DNA of 64,000 nucleotides from CAIYRG01 sp965247505 (GTDB taxonomy: Bacteria; Pseudomonadota; Alphaproteobacteria; Micropepsales; Micropepsaceae), in assembly GCA_965247505.1 (NCBI GenBank), contig OZ252020.1:744001-808000 (forward strand), given 5' to 3'. The notes below the pieces were generated by a model. The model made no database searches, was not told the origin of the DNA, and saw only the letters and a list, made by a program, of their open reading frames with translations. Shown here piece after piece: positions 7,102 through 16,268 of this stretch (the first letter of the stretch is position 1; each line of letters starts with the position of its first letter). A program made the translations under genes and the position numbers.

Positions 7102-9369
7102 TTAGGCGCGGGAAAAAATTGCCGGATCGAAATTCTTAAGTGGCAGGCGGCGCACGCGTACTCCCGTCGCGGTAAAAATCGCGTTGGCGACGGCGGCGTG
7201 AACCGTGGTTCCGCCTAAATCTCCGACACCACCCCATTGGTTGTCGCCTCTAAAGTAATCCGACTGGACGGTATGAACCTCAATGGGAGGCGCTTCCGCC
7301 AAGCGTGTCACGCGGTAGCTATCGAAATTTCCCTCCTGAACCGCGCCGTCTTTCAAGGTGATATCGCCATAGAACAAACCGCTTAATGCCCAATGTACGC
7401 AACCTTGCACCTGCGCTTCGACAATCGACGGATGCAGGGTGTGCGAAAAATCAACTACCGCGACTACGCGATCGACAATTATTTTGCCGTCATCGGTGAC
7501 GGTAATTTCCGCCATCGTGCCGTCCACCAGATATTTTCGTTGAACCACGGCCATGCCGCGCGCGCGCCGGTGGCCCGCATCGGAGTTAAGCGGCTTGCCC
7601 CATTCGCTACGCCTTTCCAATTCATCCATGACCAAGAGAAAATCTGGGCGATCGGTCATCGCGCGGCGATAGGCCAGCGGATCTTTACCGGCCTTGGCGG
7701 CCAATTCGTCAATGAAACTTTCCATAAAAAAAGCGTTTTGCGAGGCGCCCACCGTGCGCCAGTAAGCGACAGGAATATGAATATTCTCGACCACCTGTCC
7801 CAGATAGTAATTTGGAATCTTGTAAGGGGCAGTATTGAGTACCTCGATGGCCGTCCAATCGACACCATCGTTCAGCGGGTTGCCAAAGGGATCGTTGCCG
7901 CTAAGTGGCCTGCCAAAGGCGATTCGGATCGAGGACGCCGCAACATGGGCCTGGAAGGCCTCCGGTAATCCGTCGTCCCCAAGGACTGCGCGGAACCTCG
8001 TGACCGCGTTCGGACGATAATGACCGCTACGCATGTCTTCTTCGCGCGACCAAACCACTTTAATTGGTTGTGAAAGGCCCGAAGCAAGCGCCACTTCCAT
8101 GGCCCCCGTTATCTCAGTGCCTCGTGTTCGGCGCCCAAATCCGCCACCGACATAGCCGTTATGGACGTACACATTGTCCGGCGATACGCTGGCCATCTCC
8201 GCTGCTCGCCGTAGTACGTTTAGCGGCGACTGTGTCCCGTTCCATATATCGATCCGGTCGTTTTGAATATGGACAGTCGTGTTCTGCGGCTCCATCGGCG
8301 CATGGGCAAGAAATGGAACTTCGTAGACCGACTCGATCACTGCATCGGCATTGTCGGCGATAATTTTGTGCGCATCTCCCTCGTCGCGAACGATGGAGTG
8401 TGGGCCGTCCAACATAAGGCGATATTTTTCGCTAACGCTGTCCGAATCCCAGACGCCGCCCGCACCGGGATCCCAGGTTATGTCTAAAAGCGCCAACGCC
8501 TCCTTCGCACGCCAATAGTTATCGGCAATCACCGCGACGAGGTTATCGGTCATGACGGTTTTTATTATGCCGCGCCTTCCGCGTATCGGCGTTTCGTCTA
8601 CGCTCAAAGTCTTGCCGCCGATGACAGGCGGATGCGCTATCGCGGCATACACCATGTTCGGCAAACGCGTATCGATGCCGAACTTCGCCGCGCCATTGAC
8701 CTTGTGGGGGATATCCAAACGCTTGGGCGAGGTTCCAAGAAAGCTGTATTGCTCGGGCGTTTTGATGGCGGGTTCTTCACTTAATTCAATCCTTGCCGCC
8801 TCGGCTGCCAACGCGCCATAGCTCGCACTGCGGCCTGTGGCTTCGTGCACCACTCGGCTATTCTCGGCGGCACATTCGGCCGGGGCGACATTCCAGCGCT
8901 GCGCCGCCGCAGCAATCAATCTTTCACGCGCGCTTGCGCCCGCTTGCTGCAGATTCGTGTGGGTTGTTATCACGCCTCTGCTCCCCGAAATCACCATGTC
9001 GCCATAGACATTGTTTTCTCTGGCGTTTCTGTTCGGAGAGGCAAACTCGGCGCGCACATTGGACCAGTCACAGCGCAATTCCTCGGTCACGATTTGAGGA
9101 AGTGTCGTGCTAAGACCATTCCCGATCTCCGAAAACGGAATGCGGATCACCACCGTGTCGTCCGGGTTGATTACGACCCAAGGATTGAACTCGGGAACAT
9201 TGCTGGTCTCAGCACTGTCCCACGGCGCTTCGGGTAGTGTCGCTGCGCGCGCTGCTTTCGGCACAATTAAGGCCAAAGCAAACCCGCCGCCCGCGGTCAG
9301 GGCGGTGGCAACGAATTGCCGGCGGGAAACCCCGCTGGAAATTTCGGCACTCGGTGTCTCGGCGCTCAT
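7102..9369 (-). CDS. Molybdenum hydroxylase large subunit, isoquinoline 1-oxidoreductase IorB-like, Tat-exported
   Basis: 755 residues from the ATG with GGGAG 8 bases upstream. A twin-arginine signal (VSRRQFVATALTAGGGFALAL, ~14-34) points to the periplasm. The body is the xanthine-dehydrogenase-family molybdopterin subunit: substrate-channel and cofactor motifs include VGGGFGRRTRG and the C-terminal WGGVGDLGG-T-VHAAVANAI. In this family the last motif usually reads GVGE, with Glu as the catalytic base; here the codon is GAT (Asp). No [2Fe-2S] small subunit gene is adjacent, although IorB-type enzymes normally need one. It lies in line with two paralogous exported proteins. The substrate cannot be predicted. 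Confidence 0.88.
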   Translation of the reverse strand: MSAETPSAEISSGVSRRQFVATALTAGGGFALALIVPKAARAATLPEAPWDSAETSNVPEFNPWVVINPDDTVVIRIPFSEIGNGLSTTLPQIVTEELRCDWSNVRAEFASPNRNARENNVYGDMVISGSRGVITTHTNLQQAGASARERLIAAAAQRWNVAPAECAAENSRVVHEATGRSASYGALAAEAARIELSEEPAIKTPEQYSFLGTSPKRLDIPHKVNGAAKFGIDTRLPNMVYAAIAHPPVIGGKTLSVDETPIRGRRGIIKTVMTDNLVAVIADNYWRAKEALALLDITWDPGAGGVWDSDSVSEKYRLMLDGPHSIVRDEGDAHKIIADNADAVIESVYEVPFLAHAPMEPQNTTVHIQNDRIDIWNGTQSPLNVLRRAAEMASVSPDNVYVHNGYVGGGFGRRTRGTEITGAMEVALASGLSQPIKVVWSREEDMRSGHYRPNAVTRFRAVLGDDGLPEAFQAHVAASSIRIAFGRPLSGNDPFGNPLNDGVDWTAIEVLNTAPYKIPNYYLGQVVENIHIPVAYWRTVGASQNAFFMESFIDELAAKAGKDPLAYRRAMTDRPDFLLVMDELERRSEWGKPLNSDAGHRRARGMAVVQRKYLVDGTMAEITVTDDGKIIVDRVVAVVDFSHTLHPSIVEAQVQGCVHWALSGLFYGDITLKDGAVQEGNFDSYRVTRLAEAPPIEVHTVQSDYFRGDNQWGGVGDLGGTTVHAAVANAIFTATGVRVRRLPLKNFDPAIFSRA

Positions 9370-9395
9370 GGGGCGCTCCCATCTTCGAGATAGAA

Positions 9396-10262
9396 TCAAA
9401 AGTCGGGCGTAGTGTCGGTGGGCATAGGAACATGTCTCGTTATCTCGCCCGCGACAGTGACTTGCCCGATAAACCGATTATTCTCGGCGCAAATCTGTTC
9501 GTCCCAATCGCTTGGTCTATTTTCGTGACGCACGCGGGCCGACCACGGCATGGTGAACGCTATAGGGTCTTCGACGGTGAATTGCACTTCGAGTGTTTGA
9601 CCATCGGGCGAAAGAATTAGACGCTCCGTGACGTGAATCTTGTCGGAGTGTGTTGTGCCGAAGCGGTCAATTTGAGTTTTGTCGTTCTGCCCGATGGTAT
9701 CGACAACCAGCGTGTTCCCGCCCTCATAATGGCCGACGGATTCGCCATACCATGAATGCCCGGTATCATCGGAATGCGGCACATCCAAATATATAATACG
9801 AACCTGATGATCCCTTGCGTTCAGGATCGTCACTTGGCCAGGCGTCTGCAACATTTGGATGACACCGCTCTGGGCAGAACGCCTGTTCCATAGCATGGGA
9901 ACGCCCGACATTTGGCACATGCCCTCGTCCTTCACATGCGGAATGCCCGCTAGCCCCGCTTCGGTAACCATTTCAAGCTTCGCCAAAGTTTCGGGTTTCA
10001 ATATTGGGTTGTCTAGCGCCGCAATCCACTGAAGTGCTTGGCCATAAGTACGGTCGGCATGCGGGTGCACGGGGTTGATCGCCATGGGGCCCGGCCCGTC
10101 ATAGCCCGGTATCGCTTCAAAATTTTCAACAAATTCTCCGATGCGGGCCCACCCGCCGGAGAAGTCCGGAATTTCTTGGTCACTGCCGGCTTGCGCAACA
10201 GCCAAGCCGGGCCAGCCAAGCGCCACGAGGATGATCGCAAGCGGTAGTCTGGACCTATGCAT
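9396..10262 (-). CDS. Exported protein of unknown function, paralogue of 10576-11463
   Basis: 288 residues. The ATG at 10262 has GAGGTGG 6 bases upstream, which favours it over an upstream start. Signal peptide residues 1-24 end near AVA-QA. Shared with its neighbour are the block DVPHSDDTGHSWYGESVGHY with LVVDTIG, the block EDPxAFTMPW, and the last four residues TPDF. The gene is 26 bases upstream of the molybdenum hydroxylase and in the same direction, so the two are likely in one transcript. No catalytic motif is recognised. Confidence 0.75.
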   Translation of the reverse strand: MHRSRLPLAIILVALGWPGLAVAQAGSDQEIPDFSGGWARIGEFVENFEAIPGYDGPGPMAINPVHPHADRTYGQALQWIAALDNPILKPETLAKLEMVTEAGLAGIPHVKDEGMCQMSGVPMLWNRRSAQSGVIQMLQTPGQVTILNARDHQVRIIYLDVPHSDDTGHSWYGESVGHYEGGNTLVVDTIGQNDKTQIDRFGTTHSDKIHVTERLILSPDGQTLEVQFTVEDPIAFTMPWSARVRHENRPSDWDEQICAENNRFIGQVTVAGEITRHVPMPTDTTPDF

Positions 10263-10575
10263 GTTGCACCACCTCAATGTTTATCTGCGAGACGCGTAAT
10301 CGCTAAAAACCAAGGATCAAACACTGGCAGCATAAACTACACCCTTGTAACGGATATGGCGCCGCCTCGGCTCTGCAAAAAGCTGCCCATCGCGCCCACG
10401 CCCTTCCGAACGGCTGAGAAACTAGCACGAACAGCAATTGAACCAATGACGGGAAGGGCTTGAACGGGCATCATCAGGCTCGAATCGGGCTTTTTTTCGC
10501 GCCAGACTGCCTACAGGGCCGATGTCTAGTTTGGGTCAATAGCTAACTTTTTAACCGGACTAGAGAATGTAGGTT

Positions 10576-11463
10576 TTAGAAGTCCGGCGTATCAGTTTCG
10601 GGGACCGGCACCGGGTAGAGATTGAAATAATCGGGGTTACCCTCGGCGCATTTGGATTCTTCTATCGGGCCTCGCTCTCTGCGGGACAATATCTGACGCG
10701 CATTCCATGGCATTGTGAAGGCGCCAGGATCCTCGACGTAAATATTTATATCAATGGTATCTCGGTCGATCATTTGAAGACGTTCGACGACATGAAGTTG
10801 GTCGGTGTGCGGCGTACGGAAATTGTCGACGAAGCTATAAGGATGGTCGAGCAGTGCAATCGTATCGACCACCAGCGTATTGCCTTCGTAATGACCGACG
10901 GATTCGCCGTGCCAGGTCGGCTTCGGGTTCGCCGAATGCGGCACATTCAAATAGACATGCCGCACCACATTGTCGCCGTTCCAGATCATCAGAACTTTTT
11001 CGGGTGTCTGGACGTAATAGACCATTGTCTGCCCCACGCGGCGGAAGACATTCCAAGCCGGAACGCCGGGCAGATAGCACCGCTCTTGGGCCTCGAAGGG
11101 AATATTTCCGGCCAGCACCTCGTCATTTGTCAGCTGCATCTGCTCTATCGCCCAAGGCTGGAGAATTGGATTTCTCAAATCGCCGACGCGATAGGTTGGA
11201 TGGCCCGCTGCGTCGTCTCCCTCGCCATTCGGACGATAGGGATGATCTGGGTGTGACATCACCGGGCCGGGCCCAACTTCCGGCGGCAGAAAGTTATCCC
11301 CGTCTTGCCGGTCCGGAAACCAGGAGGTGTTGGGATCCGTCCCGAAATTCGGTATCGGAGAGCTCGCGGTTTGTGCTTGCGGAACAAAGCAAACCAATGC
11401 GGCACAGACTGCGCCTATCCGATAGATATGGCGGCACCCTAGCTCCGCGAAGAAAATTGCCAT
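10576..11463 (-). CDS. Exported protein of unknown function, paralogue of 9396-10262
   Basis: 295 residues from the ATG at 11463 after a GAGGGGCGGGG tract. Signal peptide residues ~1-33 end near TAS-SP. The sequence mirrors the downstream paralogue: a proline-rich N-terminal third, a PGVPAWN segment, NVPHSANPKPTWHGESVGHY, LVVDTIA, EDPGAFTMPW and a C-terminal TDTPDF. A 313-base gap (10263-10575) separates the two and shows no gene. A tandem duplication followed by divergence is likely. Confidence 0.75.
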   Translation of the reverse strand: MAIFFAELGCRHIYRIGAVCAALVCFVPQAQTASSPIPNFGTDPNTSWFPDRQDGDNFLPPEVGPGPVMSHPDHPYRPNGEGDDAAGHPTYRVGDLRNPILQPWAIEQMQLTNDEVLAGNIPFEAQERCYLPGVPAWNVFRRVGQTMVYYVQTPEKVLMIWNGDNVVRHVYLNVPHSANPKPTWHGESVGHYEGNTLVVDTIALLDHPYSFVDNFRTPHTDQLHVVERLQMIDRDTIDINIYVEDPGAFTMPWNARQILSRRERGPIEESKCAEGNPDYFNLYPVPVPETDTPDF

Positions 11464-11552
11464 CGACCCCGCCCCTCAACGAATTGCGCTGAGACTATCA
11501 TGAATCGGGTGCCCTTCAACGACACCGCCAAGCCGCCCGAAATTAAACGAAG

Positions 11553-12793
11553 TGCGGCCTCAGGTGATCGATGCAACACAGGCATTAAATCTATCTGCCG
11601 GGGTCTGGAACCCCAAGGTCTGACGTGGCCTTTCGTTGAGCCTGCGGGCGATCTTATTTAGGTGCGCCTGCGAATGCACGGATAGGTCCGTCCCTTTGGG
11701 AAAGTACTGTCGTAGGAGGCCATTGGTGTTCTCATTGGAGCCACGCTGCCAAGGGCTTTGCGGATCGCAGAAATAGACATTGATATTGGTCGCCAAGCTA
11801 AAGCGCTTGTGATCGGCAAGCTCCTTGCCCCGGTCCCAGGTCAGAGATTTGTAGAGTTCGGTGGGAAGCTTCTTCGCCTGTTTGATCAGTGCATTCACGA
11901 CTGTCTCGGTGTCCTTAGAGGGGATCTTCGCCAGCATCACATAGCGGGTATGACGCTCGACCAAGGTTGCGATATGCGTGTTCTTCGAGCCGGCCAGAAG
12001 ATCGCCTTCCCAATGACCGGGCACCGCACGATCTTCCACGCTTGCAGGGCGCTCGCTGATCGAAACGATATCCGTGATCTGCCCACGGCCATCGCCATGC
12101 GAGCTCGCACGCTTAGAGCGCCGCATTGTCCGTTTGGAGCGAAGATACCCGGTCAGTTCCTTCCTAAATGCCCCACGGGATTGAATAAATAAGCTTCGAT
12201 AGATCGTCTCGTGCGACACGCGTTTGCTCTCGTCTTCGGGATGCATCTGCTTCAGTCAACCGGCGATCTGCTGGGGCGACCAATCCTGTTTAAGCTTGCG
12301 CGCTACTGTCTGTCGTAACTGCGCATTGCCCGCCAATTTACATCGCTTCGGCCGGCGCGCACGTATAAAGGCCGCTTCGTCGGACAATGCCGCGCGGTAG
12401 CGGTCATAGCCCCCATTGCGGCGAATCTCTCAGCTCACCGTCGAGGGCACACGGCCCAGCAACCTTGCCAAAGAGCGTGCAGATTGTTCCGCCGCGAGAC
12501 CTCTGGAGATCTCCTCGCGCTCCGACAATGTCAAAGCCAGCTTTGAACGCCGCCGGGGTGCTGGTCGGATCCCGCCATAGGGCGACAGCTGACCACGAAT
12601 CGACGACGAGAGCTTACCGAAAACTCGCCCGATCGCCTTCAGCGTTTCACCCCGAGCCCAACGCTCCCAAACTTCGTCCTTCTCTAACGCACTGAAACCG
12701 TAATGGCTTTTCTGATTCCCATTTCCTTGATCCATCGAACACTCCATCTTTTCCAATTAAGATAAAGTGTTGCGTCCATCACTTGAGGCCACA
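11553..12793 (-). mobile_element. IS30-family element, inactivated (1241 bp)
   Basis: Terminal inverted repeats of about 27 bases: left begins TGCGGCCTCAGGTGATCGAT, right (complement) begins TGTGGCCTCAAGTGATGGAC; both end in GCAACAC. AAG flanks both ends (11550-11552 and 12794-12796), consistent with a 3-bp target duplication. The transposase inside is broken by two stops. A second, shorter copy of the same end lies at 18147. Confidence 0.85.
11560..12735 (-). pseudogene. IS30-family transposase with two in-frame TGA stops
   Basis: One frame runs from ATG 12735 (MDQGNGNQKSHYG) to 11560, with TGA at 12432-12430 (after VPSTVS, where the family has Arg: VSREIRRNGGYDRYRA) and at 12258-12256 (QQIAG*LKQ, where the family has Trp). 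Both are explained by single-base changes (CGA to TGA, TGG to TGA). The rest is well preserved: an N-terminal HTH, the DDE region GHWEGDLLAG, LTWDRGKEL and PWQRGSNENTNGLLRQYFPKG. No frameshift is needed. It is inactive unless TGA is read through. Confidence 0.88.
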
Positions 12794-12994
12794 AAGTAAT
12801 TCAAATAGAGATGTCCGTTGTCGCCATCTGGGCCAGATGCCTAATGTCTGCCTTTGAGGGGTAGAGCGGCCATTTGGCTCAACCGAGTCGAGTTCTCTTG
12901 CGCAACAAATTCTACGAAACGATTTGGTGCAAAAAGAAATCCACTCATGCTAATTTCAGGTCGGTTACGGTCCATTGCTTCATTGAAAAACGAA

Positions 12995-13597
12995 TCATTG
13001 AATGAAGTATCTCGCTAAGCCTACCTCCGCCTCGGTAAGTTCAATTCTACTCTGTATCTCTTCGACTCTTTCGCCTTGCGCGAGCCAGACTGCGGTTTGC
13101 GCCGTTGCGGTAAGATTCATGCTGGGATTCGCAAATGCGAAGGCGTTTATGCTCGCCATCACGCTGTTTAGGTTGGTCGGTATATTTCCAATTGAAAAGC
13201 CCTCAGCCTCCGTCGGGTTGTCTTTGTCGAAATCAACGCAGTAGGCCACGAACCGAACTACGGTCTGTGCGCCCGGTTCAAGCTCTATGAAGGGGCGGCG
13301 TCCATCGGACAAATAATCTCCGTCGCCATAATAGACTTCCGAAGCAACCATGTTCTGGCCCTGTCCATCGTTTACAAAATAGAGCGGTCGTGTGAGATAG
13401 ATGTTCACACGCATTATGCCTGCGGTTTGGTTGGTCAAATATCCTTCCACAGCGGCGCCGGATAAATTTCCGTTTCCTGTTGCAGAACCCAATATAATAT
13501 TGCCGTCATCGATTTCATCGTGAAGATCGTTGACAATTTGTGCCGATGCGCCCTGGCTCATTGCAATCATGAAAAAAGCAACAAACAGAAATCGCAT
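12995..13597 (-). CDS. Hypothetical exported protein
   Basis: 200 residues from the ATG whose upstream sequence has GGGGAA at about 9 bases; an upstream in-frame ATG would add an 18-residue hydrophilic extension before the signal. Residues 1-20 (MRFLFVAFFMIAMSQGASAQ) are a signal peptide. The mature protein is acidic with beta-rich segments and one central Cys (VRFVAYCVDFDKDN). No family is recognised. It is convergent with nothing and separated by 200 bases from the IS30 element. Confidence 0.65.
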   Translation of the reverse strand: MRFLFVAFFMIAMSQGASAQIVNDLHDEIDDGNIILGSATGNGNLSGAAVEGYLTNQTAGIMRVNIYLTRPLYFVNDGQGQNMVASEVYYGDGDYLSDGRRPFIELEPGAQTVVRFVAYCVDFDKDNPTEAEGFSIGNIPTNLNSVMASINAFAFANPSMNLTATAQTAVWLAQGERVEEIQSRIELTEAEVGLARYFIQ

Positions 13598-13774
13598 AAG
13601 GTTTATTCCCCATACATGTCTTGGATTATTGGTATTTAGAGACATATCCAATTGCTGCCGCTTCTAATCTAGAAATCGAAACTTGTTGCCGCTGGAATCG
13701 GACGCGCCACCTGTAGTTTCAGGGTGCACTCCAAAGCGACCGTGTGAACGATGATTGGCGTTCCAAACTTTAAC

Positions 13775-13796
13775 GCGGCGGTCTTTTGGCCGCCGC
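13775..13796. terminator. GC-rich hairpin, possible terminator
   Basis: Perfect 7-bp stem GCGGCGG/CCGCCGC with an 8-base loop, followed on the plus strand by ATTCTTTT. It lies in a 419-base gap (13598-14016) with no other gene signal, downstream of the DUF6152-type gene on the minus strand, where the T-tract is lacking. Its direction is therefore uncertain. Confidence 0.35.
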
Positions 13797-14016
13797 ATTC
13801 TTTTGCGTCCCTGGACCTAGGCAATTTCCCTCAGTGAGGTAGCAAATATGTCTTGATAAAATGTTTCTTCGCAGTTGCTAAAATGTCTGCTTTTGCCACT
13901 ACGCGGACATCCCTAGTCACCACCAAATCCGCTTTCGGGGTGCCGGCTCAGCTGGTCGCCGCAACACAGCTCATTCGAAGTCGCAAAGACCGGCGCAATA
14001 GTCCCGGCTCGGCTGA

Positions 14017-14418
14017 CTAGTGAGCGGCATCCACGCCGCAATAGTCATCGTCGGCACACAATTTTGTACCATCCGAATGAGAGACAACAAGCAATTGCCC
14101 GCCGCGCGAGCCATCTCTTAGCGGATGAAATTCAACTTCGATCGCATCGCCCGCGGCGACACTATCTGCTTTCCATCCTTCTCTGGAAAGGCCACCCGGG
14201 CTTGAGCTCTCGAAGGACCACGTCTCCGACACTCCGCTCTCGCTTGCGATCGATACATGCAGCCAGGAATGCGGGTTGACCCACTCGAAATCCGTGACAG
14301 TCCCCTTCAAATTCAGTAATTGCGTTTGGTCGAACATTGCATAGGAATGATGTCCAAGCGCCGGGACCGCAAACAGCGATAACGTAAGTCCTGCAATGCC
14401 AAGTGTCTTAGAGTACAT
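14017..14418 (-). CDS. Exported DUF6152-type protein
   Basis: 133 residues from the ATG preceded by TTGGGAGG; the longer frame starting upstream lacks a ribosome-binding site. Signal peptide residues 1-21 (MYSKTLGIAGLTLSLFAVPA). The mature N-terminus HHSYAMFD, then the LKGTVTDFEWVNPHSWLHV block, is the signature of this family of small periplasmic proteins of unknown role. Two cysteines near the C-terminus (KLCADDDYCG) may pair. Similar proteins are often near other exported proteins of unknown function, as here. Confidence 0.8.
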   Translation of the reverse strand: MYSKTLGIAGLTLSLFAVPALGHHSYAMFDQTQLLNLKGTVTDFEWVNPHSWLHVSIASESGVSETWSFESSSPGGLSREGWKADSVAAGDAIEVEFHPLRDGSRGGQLLVVSHSDGTKLCADDDYCGVDAAH

Positions 14419-14584
14419 TGGGGCCTCCCAAGGATGTTTTCTTTCCGAACTCGTATAGCGGTAATTTAAGCTGTACATTATAGGGCGCTCGTGAGGTTTC
14501 ACAAGGGACCGGCACCGCCCAGCTCGGGCGGCCGGCGAAGGAAGAATTGATGCAAAAGTGGCGAATCACCAATAGGAGGCATGG

Positions 14585-15151
14585 ATGCGGTTCATAAGCT
14601 TAGTGATCTTGGTGGGTGCTACGCTGATGGCGACCTTAGGTCCCGCGCAGGCGCAATGGCGCGGATATGTTAGTCATGATTTGGGTATCTCGTTCCACGC
14701 GCCCGGCGAAATGATAGTCGAAAGAGGGACCTATAGTGGGGACAGAACTGGTGACCATCCAAGCATCGTTTATCGCTCCGCTGCAAACGACATTGAGTAC
14801 AAGGTGGTGGTGACCGACTTCCAAGAGCGCTCGGACGATGGCGCAAGCCTTGTCATCGAGGCTGCATTCACATTTCAAGACGGGAAAAATGTGTTGATGG
14901 ACGCCTATGCCCGCATCGACGAGACCTTTGGCCGCAAAGTCACAATTGATCTTCCCGATAATGGCGGTCGTTCAATGGGGTCCTTTTATTTCCACGAGGG
15001 CTATTTGTATCAGACCTTTGCCACGGTGCTGCCCGCGAATGGGGATTACGCCTCGCCCTTTATTGGACGGTTCATAGATGCCCTCTCCTTCATTGAAGAC
15101 GGAAACGCCCGTGTTAATGAAGACGTTATTGAGCTAAGTCTGCACGATTAG
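14585..15151 (+). CDS. Hypothetical exported protein, related to 50644-51222
   Basis: 188 residues. The ATG at 14585 follows AATAGGAGGCATGG. A signal peptide (1-24, ending AQA-QW) precedes a mature domain with the pattern W-x-x-Y/F...F-S/F-x-x-P. The middle blocks DAYARID and DNGGRSMGSFYFHEGYLYQTFA correspond to YDAYAQIDRID and AGGSRTFVAIHLHDSRLYIL in the protein at 50644, so the two are paralogues. Role unknown. A 268-base gap follows without a clear gene. Confidence 0.75.
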   Translation: MRFISLVILVGATLMATLGPAQAQWRGYVSHDLGISFHAPGEMIVERGTYSGDRTGDHPSIVYRSAANDIEYKVVVTDFQERSDDGASLVIEAAFTFQDGKNVLMDAYARIDETFGRKVTIDLPDNGGRSMGSFYFHEGYLYQTFATVLPANGDYASPFIGRFIDALSFIEDGNARVNEDVIELSLHD

Positions 15152-15419
15152 GCGCAATGAAACTGGTTTTGACGTCCGCTATTGGTGCTGCTGCGTAATA
15201 AAAGACACGTTCGAATTTTTACGTCCACTACCAATTAACGTGACAATGCCCCCGGGCGCGCCTCGGCCTTCGCCGGCAAGAGATGCTGTGCTATAAATCC
15301 GCGGTCCCAACGATTATAGCCGGAGAGCTTCGAGCGGCCTCGGTCCACTGCGCTATCTTCGAGCCGCACGCACTGGCCATGACCTACTGGCCATGACAAT
15401 GACAAGGAGGGCGCCGATT

Positions 15420-16268
15420 ATGGATCCAATCAGACGCAATATGCTCGCGACGGGCGCCGCGGCGACGGTGATGGCCGCAGCGCCGCGCGCGTTTGCTCAG
15501 CAGGCCGGGCAAGACGGCACTGCTTTTTCCTTTTACGAGAGAGGCGATGTCCGCATCCGTTACCAAGAGGTCGGTTCCGGCTTCCCGCTGCTGGCCACCC
15601 CGGGCGGCGGCTTGAACTCAGGGATCGGCAGGTGGCAGAGGGCGGTGATCAACGTGATGGACGTTTTCAAGAACGATTTCCGCTGTATCACGATGGACCA
15701 GCGCAACGCCACCGGTGGCGAGTCCACGGGCCCGGTCCCTGTCGAGGACCCGTGGGGCGCTTTCGCCGACGACCAATTAGGACTGATGGACCACCTCGGC
15801 ATCAACCAGTTCTTCTTCTTCGGCAATTGCATCGGCGGCCCGTTCGGGTTGAAGCTAATGGAGCGAGCCCCGGAGCGCGTCGTCGCGGGGGTGCTGAGCC
15901 AGCCGGTCGGCCATCGGCCGGAGAACCCGGGTGTGATGTACAATTCCGGCGTCAATGGCTGGGCCGCAGAGTTCCGCGCGCAACACCCCGAGGTATCGAC
16001 GGACACCATCGAGCGCTATTTGCACAACCTTTACCGCGCCCAACCCGACTTCGTGTATAGCGTGTCGCGCGACTTCGTGCGTGAGTGCCAGACGCCGATG
16101 CTTGTCCTGCCGGATGACACCGCGGCGCATGCGTACCAGACATCCGTCGACATCGCATCGCTGGCGCCGAATGCCGAAGTGACGGTTTATCCCTGGAGGG
16201 ACCCGCCGGAACTGAAGGAGCGGACCACCAACCGGGTGCGGACCTTCCTCAAGGCGCATCAACCATAG
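15420..16268 (+). CDS. Exported alpha/beta hydrolase with a Cys nucleophile elbow
   Basis: 282 residues from the ATG 7 bases after GGAGGG. The N-terminus MDPIRRNMLATGAAATVMAA has a twin-arginine pair and is a Tat- or Sec-type signal ending near AFA-QQ. The fold starts with VRIRYQEVGSGFPLLATPGG; the oxyanion/strand region is RCITMDQRNATGGES. The nucleophile elbow reads FFFGNCIGGPFG, so the usual Ser is Cys, as in a subset of this superfamily. A C-terminal catalytic His is not obvious in the expected place. Substrate unknown. Confidence 0.8.
   Translation: MDPIRRNMLATGAAATVMAAAPRAFAQQAGQDGTAFSFYERGDVRIRYQEVGSGFPLLATPGGGLNSGIGRWQRAVINVMDVFKNDFRCITMDQRNATGGESTGPVPVEDPWGAFADDQLGLMDHLGINQFFFFGNCIGGPFGLKLMERAPERVVAGVLSQPVGHRPENPGVMYNSGVNGWAAEFRAQHPEVSTDTIERYLHNLYRAQPDFVYSVSRDFVRECQTPMLVLPDDTAAHAYQTSVDIASLAPNAEVTVYPWRDPPELKERTTNRVRTFLKAHQP

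Noticed and set aside
11560..12735. TGA read as an amino acid (recoded or alternative code)
   Set aside because: One TGA replaces Arg and the other Trp, and core genes here end normally at TGA; nonsense decay is simpler.
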